DNA of 25,464 nucleotides from JAZKBN01 sp040388605 (lineage in GTDB: Bacteria; Bacteroidota; Bacteroidia; Cytophagales; Flexibacteraceae), in NCBI GenBank assembly GCA_040388605.1, contig JAZKBN010000033.1, forward strand, positions 1-25,464, written 5' to 3'. Each line of letters opens with the position of its first letter. The first letter of the stretch is position 1. Both the position numbers and the translations under genes were made by a program. The notes beneath the pieces are model-generated. The model had not been told where the DNA came from. It saw only the letters and a program-made list of their open reading frames with translations, and searched no databases. Below, one piece after another: positions 1 to 8,382 of this stretch.

Positions 1-2
1 TA

Positions 3-3000
3 ACCACCACTTATACAGTTACGGCTTATAACACCGGTACCTGTTTTAATCAGCAAACGCAGACCATTACAGTTAATCAGAATCCTGCGGTTACTGTAAG
101 CCCTTCGAACACAACTTCCTGCGACGGGAGCATAGCTTCTTTCAGTGTAACGGCAACAGGTGCCGGTCTTACGTATGTATGGCAGAAAAGCACTAACAGC
201 GGAGGTAATTGGACGGCGCTTTCGGATGATGCAAACACAAGCGGAAGCACTACAGCAACGCTGAACCTGAGTAACCTTGCTTCGGGCATGAACGGTTATC
301 TTTATCGTGCTGTTGTTACCGGAACTTGCGGCTCACCTGCCACAAGCAGCTCAGCCACACTTACACTGGCTGCACCAGGCGCACCTACAGTAACAATAAG
401 CACAAGTCCTTCAACAACGGTTTGTCCGGCTACATCTGTTACTTTCACTGCTTCCGGTACACTTGCCGGTGTTTCACCAACATACCAGTGGTTTAAAAAC
501 GGCTTTAATCAAGGCGCTGCTTCCGCATCGCCAACGTTTACCACAAGCACACTGTCTAACGGAGATAAAATCTCGGTTGTAATGACATCAAGCTCAAGCT
601 GTGCGGATCCTTCCACGGCAACCAGTGATGAAACAACAATTACTGTAACCCCGAATTCGCCGACTGCTTCAGTAAGCATATCTTCGGTTCCGGTTGTGGT
701 ATGCCCTGCAACTTCAGTAACCTTTACTGCAACGCCAACAAACGGAGGTACTCCTTCCTACGCATGGAAAGTTGATGGCGTTGCAAACGGTCAAACCGGC
801 TCTACCTGGACAACTTCTTCATTAACAGCAGGCCAAATTGTAACAGTAACTATGGCTACTTCTTTGGCTTGCCCTGCAACACCAACCACCACATCTTCGG
901 GTATTACTGTAACGGCGGTTCCAACTGCGCCAACTGCTTCAGTTAATACGCCTTCGGTTTGTGTTGGAAGTGCGGCAAACTATACTGCCGCTTATACCAA
1001 TCTTGGTTCATCGCCAAGCTACCAATGGTATAAGAACAACAGCCCTGTAGGCACATCGGCTACTTATACCGATGCGAGCCCGGCAGTAAACGACCAGATA
1101 AAAGTAGCTGTAACCCGTGGAGAGTCATGCGGTTCAACAACAACTTCATCGGTGTTTACATTTACCGAGTTTGCCACCGGCCCGGCATTTACACTCAGCC
1201 CTTCAACCGACCCTACTATTTGTGTAGGCAGCTCGCAGGCACTTACCGGACCTACTTCAGGTGCAGGCAATGCAATTAAATCTTTGGGTACTGTAGGCGG
1301 TGCAGGCGGAGCGGTTAACTATATTAACCTGCCAAGCGGCTTCCATAATAACTTTACAAGCGCTTTCACTTTTGAAGGTTATGTAAGGGTTACCTCGCTG
1401 TCGCACTATCACGATGTTTTCACAATCGGAAACAACCCCGGCGGCGCCCTGACTGATGGCTACTACTGTATGTTGCGTATTAACGCAACAGGCGCAGTGC
1501 TTATTCAGGATAAATCTAACACCGGAACTGTTGACATGACTGTACCTTCTTTCACAGTAGGAGCCGGTACGCTTTACCACATGGCAGTAACATTCGATGG
1601 TACTAATATGAAATTTTACGTTGACGGTGTGTTAAAGTATACTGTAGCCAGCACCCGTAAAATGTCGGATTACAATAATGCAGCCTGGAACAATGGTAAC
1701 TCATTAGGCCGAAGCCTTTACACCCCAACAGACGGACAGAATTACTTCGAAGGAACAATGGACGAAGTTCGTTTTTGGAAAACAGCGCGTACCGAAGCCC
1801 AACTGTTGGCAAATAAGAGCAATTCAATTGCTGTGCCTAACGCCAACCTGGTAGCTTACTATAAATTTGATGAGCCGACAACAACAAATTCGGCTTCAAC
1901 AAATGCTTATGTTGTAACCAGCGCAACAGGCTCTAATGACGCCTCTTTGTACAGCACTTACTATACGCCTTCACCTGCGCCGTACATTACTTCTCCTGTT
2001 ACGAATTTCAACTCGTTCAGCTATGCCTGGACCGCAGGTGCAAGCCCTACTGTACTTGGTACTGCCGTAACTTATACCCCTTCACCCACAAGCACCACAA
2101 CCTATAATCTGCTTGTAACCAACACAGTATCAGGCTGTACTACAAATGCTACACGTACTGTTAACGTAAATCAAAACCTAAGCATTTCTGCCCAGCCTTC
2201 AAATACATTCATTTGTACAGGAGGTACGGGAACATTTACAGTTGGTACAACTGGCGGAGGAACGCTTACACACAACTGGCAATACAGTACCAACAGCGGC
2301 AGTACCTGGTTTAATGCTTCAGGTGCTCCTTACAGCAACAATACTACGGCTACCCTTACAATTACCTCGCCTTCTGCATCTTTGAACGGCTACCAGTATC
2401 GTGATCAAATCAATGGTTGCGGTTCTGCTGTAACGCCACTTAACTCTAATGCTGCAACGCTTAACACAGGTGTTTCAGCATTCACAACCCAACCTGTAGC
2501 TTCAAGCATTTGTACAGGCAGCAACGCCCAATTCACAACAGCAGTTTTCGGAACAGGTTTGACTTACCAATGGCAGGTTAATCCGGGTCCAGGCTTTGTA
2601 AATGTTACAGACGGCGCCCTTTATTCAGGCGGAACAACTGCAACATTAAATGTAACTACTCCGCCAACTTCCATGACCGGTTACCAATATCGTGTTCTGG
2701 TAAACGGAACCTGCGGCAACTTAACTTCAAATGCAGTTGGTTTGGAAGTAACTGACGGAGGCGCAGCATCTGTAACTATTTCAACCCCCAATACAAGTGT
2801 TTGTGCCGGTACTTCTGTAACATTTACAGCAGTTTCCGGTCTTCAGGGAAGCAGCCCAAGCTACCAGTGGAAGATTAACGGAACAAATGCAGGCTCGCCT
2901 ACAAGCAGCGCAACATTTACCCGCACTAACCTTGCCGACGGAAATTCAGTAAGCGTTCAGCTGACAAGCAGCTCATCATGCGCATCTCCGTCAGTGGTAA

Positions 3001-6000
3001 GCAGCAACAGCATTTTAATGGAAGTTACACCTACAGGTGCTGCTCCGGCCGTATCGCTTGCTTCAAGCCCGGCAACTGTTTGCCCCGGACTTCCTGTTAC
3101 TTTCACTGCCACGCCTGATAACGGCGGCGCAACGCCTACTTACACCTGGTTTGTTAACAGCAACCCGATTGCAAACACAGGTGCAACCTATACAACTTCA
3201 AGCCTTGTGGCAGGAAATACTGTTTATGTTGAAATGCATAGCTCAGCTACCTGCGCCACACCGGCCAACGTAACCAGCAGCACCATTACAGTAACTCCTA
3301 CGGCTGCAACAGCCACTGCTGCTATAACCAATACTGCTGCCTGTTCAGGCGGTTCTGCTACATACTCTGCATCGGGAACTAATTTAGGTACCCCTGCTTA
3401 CAGCTGGAAGAAGAACAACATTTCTGTTTCAGGAAGCGGTTCAACCTATACCGATAACAGCCCTGCTTTGGGTGATGTTATCTCGGTAACAGTTACACCG
3501 AGCCTTTCATGCAGCAGCCCGGTAACAGCAACTTATACTTTAGATGCACTTACTCCTGCTCCCGCTGCTTCAATTACAGGTAACAGCACAATTTGCCTTG
3601 GTACTTCGGTAACCTTAACCGGGCCAACAGGCGGAGCCGGAAATATGCTTTCATTCGGAAGCCAGGGCAACGGTACCAACTATGTTGTACTGCCTAATAT
3701 TACTTCAACTTTAACCGGTGGTTTCACCTGGGAAGGTTACGTTAAAGGTGGTTCTACCAACTACGTTAACATATTCTCTTTCGGTTCAACTTTTGGTGAT
3801 GCGGCAATTAATGATTTGTACTTCACGCTCCGTATGGAATCAAGCGGCTCACTGTCTTTCGCTTCTTCAATTTCATCTCTGAACCAGCCTGCCTTCCGTA
3901 CCATATCTAATAATACATGGTATCACATGGCAGTAACACTTGACGGAACAAATCTTAAGTTCTACCTGAATGGTGTACTGATGAATACTTTCACAAGCAC
4001 TGCACACCTGTCTTCATTAGCCGGTCGTACTAACCCATGGAACTTCCTTGGTCACCCGCTTTATGCTGACTTCACCGGCGAGCCTGATTTCAAAGGCAGC
4101 ATGGATGAAGTTCGTATCTGGAATGTGGCACGTTCAGCCACACAAATTTCTTCCAGCTACGCAGCTCCGGTAAGTAACACCTCAACCGGTCTTGTAGCTT
4201 ATTACAAAATGGATGAGCTAAGCACTTATTCAGGAACCACTGTAAGCAGCGCAACCGGCAGCAACAATGCAACGCTCAGCGCTAATTTCCTTACAAACAA
4301 CGCAGTTCCGTTCATTACTTCAACCGTGAGCACATTTAACGTTTATACTTACAGCTGGTCTCCTTCTGCAGGTTTAACGCCAAATGCAACATCGTCAGCA
4401 GTAACGGCAATCCCTGGTGCAAATACTACTTACACCCTTACTGTAACGGCCAATGGCGGATGTTTCAATACAGCCTCTAAAACTGTTACTGTTTTAGGCG
4501 ACGGCGGACCCGCACCTACTGTATCTGTTGCCGCCGGCAATATATGCAGCGGACAAACAGTTTCATTTACTGCCACAGCTCTTAATGCCGGAACACCACG
4601 TTATCAGTGGAACAAAAACGGAGTTAATGTAGGTCAGAATTTCAGCGTTTATTCTTACCCGAATCCTGCTGAGGGAGACTTGGTTTATGTAACTATTTAC
4701 CCTACTGCAGGATGCCCTGTACCGGTTAGTTCGTCTGTTTTCACAGTTGAATCTGTTAATCAATCTCCTGTGGCTACAATTACTGCTTCTGCAACCACAG
4801 TTCATGAAGGAGAGCCTATCACTTTCTCTGTACCTTCAGGTGCAGGTAATATGCTTGCATTTAACAGCACGGCAACCAATTCAAACTATGTGGTGTTGCC
4901 TAACATGCTATCTGCTATGAATCATGGTTTCACCTGGGAAGGCTGGGTTAAATCTGATCTGTCAGATTACGCCCAGGTGTTCGCCTTTGGTTCTACCAAT
5001 TCGGCAGCAGCTGTTGACGGCAACTATTTCTCTTTAAGCATCAGCACTGCAGGTAAGCTTTCAACACAATCAAGTGTTGCAGCCCTTGTTCATGCCGATT
5101 TCTATACACTGGCTGCGCCAACTGCCCTTAACCACATTGCTGCAACTCTTGATGGTGCGAACCTGAAGGTTTATGTAAACGGTTCATTGGTAAGCACATT
5201 TGCGGCTGGTGCAGTTCCTGCTTCATTTGCAGGTGCAGCTAATCCGTGGAACTATCTTGGTCATGCCTTATTCGGCGACGCTAACGTACCTCCTACTTTC
5301 AAAGGCAGAATGGATGAAGTTCGTATTTGGAGTGTAGCGCGTTCAGCCAGCCAATTAAGCGCTAACTACAATAAAACTATATCTTCTACGTCTACCGGTT
5401 TATTGGCTTATTACAAATTCGATAACGCCACAACATTTACCGGAACTACAGTAACAAGCGCGACAGGCAGCAATAATGCAACGCTAAGCGCCAATTTTGT
5501 TACTAATACACCGACGCCTTACGTTACTTCTTCTGTTACCGGCTTCAATGCCTCTACATATTTCTGGGCCGGTTCCGGTTCTACAGGAAATACATCAACA
5601 TTTACTGTACGTCCCTTAGGAACCGGGTACGTAAGTGTTCAAGTAACATCTTCAGCAGGTTGCGTTACATCAGGCGCAGTTGCAATAACTGTTATCCCGG
5701 CTTGTAAATTTACCGGTGCTGTGAGTTCCGATTGGGACAATGCGGCAAACTGGGCTTCAGGCGCTGTACCTACTGTTCTTGATTCAGTATATATTCCACA
5801 AGGTACTTCACGTAATGCAGTTCTTACAGGCAGCAGTAGTGTTCGTGCCATGTATATCAATGGTACAATGGAAATAGCTTCCGGCGGTTCACTTGATTTG
5901 AAGGGTAACCTGACCGGCGGAGGCAGCGTAACAGGTGCAGGATCATTTAATATGTCGGGTACTGCTGCTCAATATGTAGTGGGCACACCAAACGTAACAG

Positions 6001-7478
6001 CATTTACTGTATCTAACTCTAATAACGTTACACTTACTCAAGGTTTGAACGTAAACGGCAAACTGCTTGTAAGCAGCGGCGCACTTAATGTTAACAACAA
6101 AAGGTTGACCTTAAATGCCGGTGGCTACCTTGGCAGTGTTCAAACAGGTACTTTATTGAACGCTGCTACTACAAGCGTAAAAACGTACCTTGACCCTGCA
6201 GTTCGCCGTAATGGCGGCTCATGGCACTTTGTTGCACCAACAGTTACCGGTCAGACAGTGCTCACATGGCAGGTTAACAACCCTTACTGGTCTGAATCGT
6301 TTAACAGCGGAACTGCAGGCAATGCTTCAGTGTATCTGTTTGATCCTACTGATGTATCAGCAAACAGCCTGAACGGATATGTGAGGCCAACAGCTGCATC
6401 ACAACCGGCCCCGGTTGGTACAGGTGCTTATGTTTGGTTTGGCGGCCAGTTCTTTGTTGCCGGTGCAAACACTATGGCAACCGGAACTCCAATGTTGGGT
6501 AACTTTACCTATTCCGGCCTTAAATACTGCGCATCAGGATGTGCAGGCTCATCAGCAAGCAGTGGTTTTAACCTTGTTGGTAACCCTTACGCCGCTTCAA
6601 TTAATTGGGATAGCCCGTCTTGGACGAAAACCAACATTGGTGCTGCCATATATATTTGGAACCCTGCAACAAGCAGCTACACCAGCTATGTTACCGGTAT
6701 TGGTGGTGTTAACGGTGGTACTTCAACAATTGCAAAAGGACAAGCCTTCTTTGTGGCTGCAACATCGGCTTCGCCTGTGCTTGCAGTTACGCCATCTGTT
6801 TTGGCAACAAATCAGGCAAGCGTTATCCGCAGCTCAGCTACCGGTAATCTTCGCTTCAGCTTATTGGCTCAGGTTTACACCGACGAAATGCTTCTTGTTC
6901 GCAATGAATCAGGCGTAACTGAATTAAATAACAGCAAAGACGCGGTTAAATTATTCGGAAGTAACCTGAACGGTGGTTTTGCAAGCAATGGTCGTGTTTA
7001 TGCCATTGGTCAGCGCTCCATAAACGCAGGTGATACTGTGAATTTGCATATAGCATCAAAAGTGAACAATGTTCCTGTGTTAAAGCTTACTTCTAAAGAA
7101 GGCTTTGAAGACCTGGACATATTCCTTTACGACCGCTTAACCGGTTCACATCAATTGGTTGAAGTTGGTACTGTAATGCCTGTTAATAACTCTGGCGACA
7201 GGTATGCTTTGGTATTTACAAATGCTGTTACTGCTGTGAATCCTAATGCATCAGTTAAGCTGAACCTGTATCCTAACCCTGCCAACGATGTATTGTACAT
7301 GGAAGGTCTTAACAGGGATTCAGCTCACAAACTGACTATGACTGATATGCTTGGGCACAACTTTATTGTTGTTGCTAATGAAGTAGCAGGTCGTCATTCA
7401 ATTGACCTTAGCGGTCTTGCTCCAGGTGTTTACGTGCTGAAAGTAAACGGCCGCGGATACCAGGTTGTGAAAAAATAG
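3..7478 (+). CDS. Giant secreted Ig-like/LamG repeat protein with type A T9SS sorting domain (5' end outside window)
   Basis: The frame is open from base 3 with no start in view, so the N-terminus is missing and the ATG at 288 is internal. In visible-residue numbering the order is: tail of a PKD-like domain (1-27); Ig-like domains up to about residue 1900; three LamG domains (about 423-660, 1213-1440, 1616-1840), each recognised by F(T/S)(F/W)EG(Y/W)V, H(M/I)A(V/A)T(F/L)DG, MDEVR(I/F)W and a closing AYYKFD-like strand; a segment starting near 1900 with an NW..GAVPT motif and repeated short strands, probably a beta-solenoid; a module with LVGNPYAASINWD, common in T9SS cargo; and a C-terminal type A sorting domain (about 2418-2491) with LYPNPA, DLSGLAPGVYVLKV and a KK end. 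Inferred role: a cell-surface or released adhesin or glycan binder secreted by T9SS. No catalytic motif was recognised. The ligand is unknown. Confidence 0.9.
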   Translation, partial: TTTYTVTAYNTGTCFNQQTQTITVNQNPAVTVSPSNTTSCDGSIASFSVTATGAGLTYVWQKSTNSGGNWTALSDDANTSGSTTATLNLSNLASGMNGYLYRAVVTGTCGSPATSSSATLTLAAPGAPTVTISTSPSTTVCPATSVTFTASGTLAGVSPTYQWFKNGFNQGAASASPTFTTSTLSNGDKISVVMTSSSSCADPSTATSDETTITVTPNSPTASVSISSVPVVVCPATSVTFTATPTNGGTPSYAWKVDGVANGQTGSTWTTSSLTAGQIVTVTMATSLACPATPTTTSSGITVTAVPTAPTASVNTPSVCVGSAANYTAAYTNLGSSPSYQWYKNNSPVGTSATYTDASPAVNDQIKVAVTRGESCGSTTTSSVFTFTEFATGPAFTLSPSTDPTICVGSSQALTGPTSGAGNAIKSLGTVGGAGGAVNYINLPSGFHNNFTSAFTFEGYVRVTSLSHYHDVFTIGNNPGGALTDGYYCMLRINATGAVLIQDKSNTGTVDMTVPSFTVGAGTLYHMAVTFDGTNMKFYVDGVLKYTVASTRKMSDYNNAAWNNGNSLGRSLYTPTDGQNYFEGTMDEVRFWKTARTEAQLLANKSNSIAVPNANLVAYYKFDEPTTTNSASTNAYVVTSATGSNDASLYSTYYTPSPAPYITSPVTNFNSFSYAWTAGASPTVLGTAVTYTPSPTSTTTYNLLVTNTVSGCTTNATRTVNVNQNLSISAQPSNTFICTGGTGTFTVGTTGGGTLTHNWQYSTNSGSTWFNASGAPYSNNTTATLTITSPSASLNGYQYRDQINGCGSAVTPLNSNAATLNTGVSAFTTQPVASSICTGSNAQFTTAVFGTGLTYQWQVNPGPGFVNVTDGALYSGGTTATLNVTTPPTSMTGYQYRVLVNGTCGNLTSNAVGLEVTDGGAASVTISTPNTSVCAGTSVTFTAVSGLQGSSPSYQWKINGTNAGSPTSSATFTRTNLADGNSVSVQLTSSSSCASPSVVSSNSILMEVTPTGAAPAVSLASSPATVCPGLPVTFTATPDNGGATPTYTWFVNSNPIANTGATYTTSSLVAGNTVYVEMHSSATCATPANVTSSTITVTPTAATATAAITNTAACSGGSATYSASGTNLGTPAYSWKKNNISVSGSGSTYTDNSPALGDVISVTVTPSLSCSSPVTATYTLDALTPAPAASITGNSTICLGTSVTLTGPTGGAGNMLSFGSQGNGTNYVVLPNITSTLTGGFTWEGYVKGGSTNYVNIFSFGSTFGDAAINDLYFTLRMESSGSLSFASSISSLNQPAFRTISNNTWYHMAVTLDGTNLKFYLNGVLMNTFTSTAHLSSLAGRTNPWNFLGHPLYADFTGEPDFKGSMDEVRIWNVARSATQISSSYAAPVSNTSTGLVAYYKMDELSTYSGTTVSSATGSNNATLSANFLTNNAVPFITSTVSTFNVYTYSWSPSAGLTPNATSSAVTAIPGANTTYTLTVTANGGCFNTASKTVTVLGDGGPAPTVSVAAGNICSGQTVSFTATALNAGTPRYQWNKNGVNVGQNFSVYSYPNPAEGDLVYVTIYPTAGCPVPVSSSVFTVESVNQSPVATITASATTVHEGEPITFSVPSGAGNMLAFNSTATNSNYVVLPNMLSAMNHGFTWEGWVKSDLSDYAQVFAFGSTNSAAAVDGNYFSLSISTAGKLSTQSSVAALVHADFYTLAAPTALNHIAATLDGANLKVYVNGSLVSTFAAGAVPASFAGAANPWNYLGHALFGDANVPPTFKGRMDEVRIWSVARSASQLSANYNKTISSTSTGLLAYYKFDNATTFTGTTVTSATGSNNATLSANFVTNTPTPYVTSSVTGFNASTYFWAGSGSTGNTSTFTVRPLGTGYVSVQVTSSAGCVTSGAVAITVIPACKFTGAVSSDWDNAANWASGAVPTVLDSVYIPQGTSRNAVLTGSSSVRAMYINGTMEIASGGSLDLKGNLTGGGSVTGAGSFNMSGTAAQYVVGTPNVTAFTVSNSNNVTLTQGLNVNGKLLVSSGALNVNNKRLTLNAGGYLGSVQTGTLLNAATTSVKTYLDPAVRRNGGSWHFVAPTVTGQTVLTWQVNNPYWSESFNSGTAGNASVYLFDPTDVSANSLNGYVRPTAASQPAPVGTGAYVWFGGQFFVAGANTMATGTPMLGNFTYSGLKYCASGCAGSSASSGFNLVGNPYAASINWDSPSWTKTNIGAAIYIWNPATSSYTSYVTGIGGVNGGTSTIAKGQAFFVAATSASPVLAVTPSVLATNQASVIRSSATGNLRFSLLAQVYTDEMLLVRNESGVTELNNSKDAVKLFGSNLNGGFASNGRVYAIGQRSINAGDTVNLHIASKVNNVPVLKLTSKEGFEDLDIFLYDRLTGSHQLVEVGTVMPVNNSGDRYALVFTNAVTAVNPNASVKLNLYPNPANDVLYMEGLNRDSAHKLTMTDMLGHNFIVVANEVAGRHSIDLSGLAPGVYVLKVNGRGYQVVKK
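84..2170 (+). repeat. Super-repeat copy 1 in the giant protein: four Ig-like domains plus one Ig-like domain carrying LamG1
   Basis: The module order is an Ig-like domain of the WQ...NGYLYR type (84-370), three shorter Ig-like domains with C.(A/G)(T/S)(S/A)V and YQW(Y/F)KN signatures (379-1170), then an Ig/PKD-like domain split by LamG1 (about 1180-2170). The same order recurs at 2475-4500. The residues at 3-83 resemble the end of the split domain (TTTY...TVNQN, compare 2095-2175), so another copy probably lies upstream of the window. Confidence 0.75.
2172..2474 (+). repeat. Extra WQ-type Ig-like domain between the two super-repeats
   Basis: This is one more copy of the Ig-like domain with the WQYS...W pattern and the ending NGYQYRDQINGC. 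It precedes a second copy that begins super-repeat 2. Its presence makes the spacing of equivalent points differ between super-repeats by roughly one domain (about 300 bases), which points to module gain or loss by recombination. Confidence 0.65.
2475..4500 (+). repeat. Super-repeat copy 2: four Ig-like domains plus one Ig-like domain carrying LamG2
   Basis: The order matches copy 1: a WQ-type Ig-like domain ending MTGYQYRVLVNGTCG (2475-2757), three short Ig-like domains (2760-3555), then an Ig/PKD-like domain beginning ICLGTSVTLTGPTGG, interrupted by LamG2 (about 3640-4330), and resuming with TYSWSPSAGLTP and TTYTLTV up to about 4495. Confidence 0.75.
4501..5700 (+). repeat. Partial super-repeat copy 3: one Ig-like domain plus one Ig-like domain carrying LamG3
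   Basis: One short Ig-like domain (4503-4755, with RYQWNKNGVNVG) is followed by a third split domain holding LamG3 (about 4843-5535). LamG3 is close to LamG2 at DNA level: the ATGGATGAAGTTCGTAT stretch occurs at 4101 and 5310, an offset of 1,209 bases or exactly 403 codons, and similarity continues through the AYYK segment and the ATGSNNATLSANF segment. This looks like the most recent duplication in the gene. Confidence 0.7.
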
Positions 7479-7501
7479 TAATTCTGCATTCATGCATTCC
7501 T

Positions 7502-7533
7502 AAAGGGGCAGGTTTAGACCTGCCTCTTTTTTT
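7502..7533 (+). terminator. Intrinsic terminator of the giant adhesin gene
   Basis: A hairpin with arms 7505-7513 and 7518-7526 (nine pairs including one G:U, loop TTAG) lies 26 bases after the stop codon and is followed by seven T residues (7527-7533). The A's before it can pair with the T-tract. It separates the adhesin transcript from the PUL. Confidence 0.9.
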
Positions 7534-7550
7534 GTGATTTATTTTTCAGG

Positions 7551-7582
7551 TTTGAGATATACTTCATTATGTAGTATCTTCG
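7551..7582 (+). promoter_or_regulatory. Candidate promoter for the sigma factor gene
   Basis: TTTG at 7551-7554 and TATCTTCG at 7575-7582, 20 bases apart, resemble the Bacteroidota -33 (TTTG) and -7 (TAnnTTTG) elements with one mismatch in the -7 box. A second, weaker pair is TTG at 7634-7636 with GACATTTG at 7653-7660 (16-base spacing). Either would give a short leader before the ATG at 7687. Assigned by pattern only. Confidence 0.4.
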
Positions 7583-7686
7583 ATTTAGGAAATATGAATA
7601 TCCTGTTTTAGTCCTATTATTTATAGCATTTTGTTGATAGGGAAAATTCACGGACATTTGCATAGCTGTTCTATAGTCCGCACCAA

Positions 7687-8298
7687 ATGAAGTCTTATAA
7701 ACCCTCTTCTGAAACTGATGTATCTCTTTGGGATAAATTCAGGGACGGGAATATAGAAGCTTATGAAGAGCTTTATAAAAGGCACTTTACAGTATTATAC
7801 AGATACGGCCTTAAATTAGGCTCTGATCGTGAACCGGTTCAGGACTGTATTCATGACTTATTTTTCGGGCTTTGGACCAAAAGGAGCAGGCTTGGCAAAG
7901 TTCAGTCTGTTAAATTTTACCTGCTTAAGAGTTTTAAGCGAGACCTTATCAGGACAATTACCAAGGTAAAAACAACCGAGGAACGCCTTGCTCTTATTCC
8001 TGATCTTATAGAAAACATAGTTTTCAGCGGTGAAGATTTAATGGCCCAGGCAGAATCTGTAAAGGAAAAAACAGAGGTGCTTGCCGCCGCGGTCAATGCG
8101 CTTCCTCCGCGTGAAAGGCAGGTAATCTATATGCGCTTTTATATGGAATTAAGTTATGAGGAAATATGCGAAGCCTTGAGCCTTTCATACCAGGTTGTAT
8201 TGAATTATATGCACCGTGCGCTTAAAAATCTAAGGGCTAATAATATGATTAACAGGAACTTAGTATTGGTTGCTGCCTTTTTTGGCCTTTGTGCATGA
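7687..8298 (+). CDS. ECF RNA polymerase sigma factor, FecI type
   Basis: This is a 203-residue protein with the layout of extracytoplasmic-function sigma factors of PULs. A sigma-70 region 2 begins near residue 26 (EELYKRHFTVLYRYG, then DCIHDLFFGLW). A linker follows, and then region 4 at about 138-185 (ALPPRERQVIYMRFYMELSY and a helix-turn-helix ending ALKNLR), which would read the -35-like element. It is directly followed by a fecR gene, the usual partner, with an 83-base gap. Inferred role: directing RNA polymerase to the downstream susC operon when FecR is signalled by SusC. The C-terminus ends in a short hydrophobic stretch (LVLVAAFFGLCA), which is slightly unusual. The start ATG fits the beginning of homology. 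Length is typical for the family. Confidence 0.9.
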   Translation: MKSYKPSSETDVSLWDKFRDGNIEAYEELYKRHFTVLYRYGLKLGSDREPVQDCIHDLFFGLWTKRSRLGKVQSVKFYLLKSFKRDLIRTITKVKTTEERLALIPDLIENIVFSGEDLMAQAESVKEKTEVLAAAVNALPPRERQVIYMRFYMELSYEEICEALSLSYQVVLNYMHRALKNLRANNMINRNLVLVAAFFGLCA

Positions 8299-8382
8299 TT
8301 ATTTATTTTTTTTGTAGGTTATAATATCACTGATTCTGACTCTTTAATGAAACGATATATTACAGGGTATCGGTAATTCTCT

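Noticed and set aside
1257..1827. Minus-strand reading frames of 74-107 codons opposite LamG1
   Set aside because: They are antisense to conserved LamG sequence, with Cys-rich products lacking any domain, as expected for shadow frames.
84..5700. Repeated DNA considered as a CRISPR array or mobile element
   Set aside because: The repeats are in frame, hundreds of bases long, diverged and coding for beta-sandwich domains; there are no short identical repeats with unique spacers, no terminal inverted repeats and no transposase.
6415..6918. 167-codon plus-strand reading frame inside the giant adhesin gene
   Set aside because: It lies in another frame of a clearly coding region and its Leu/Gln-rich composition is what a shifted reading of the Ala/Thr/Ser-rich repeats produces.
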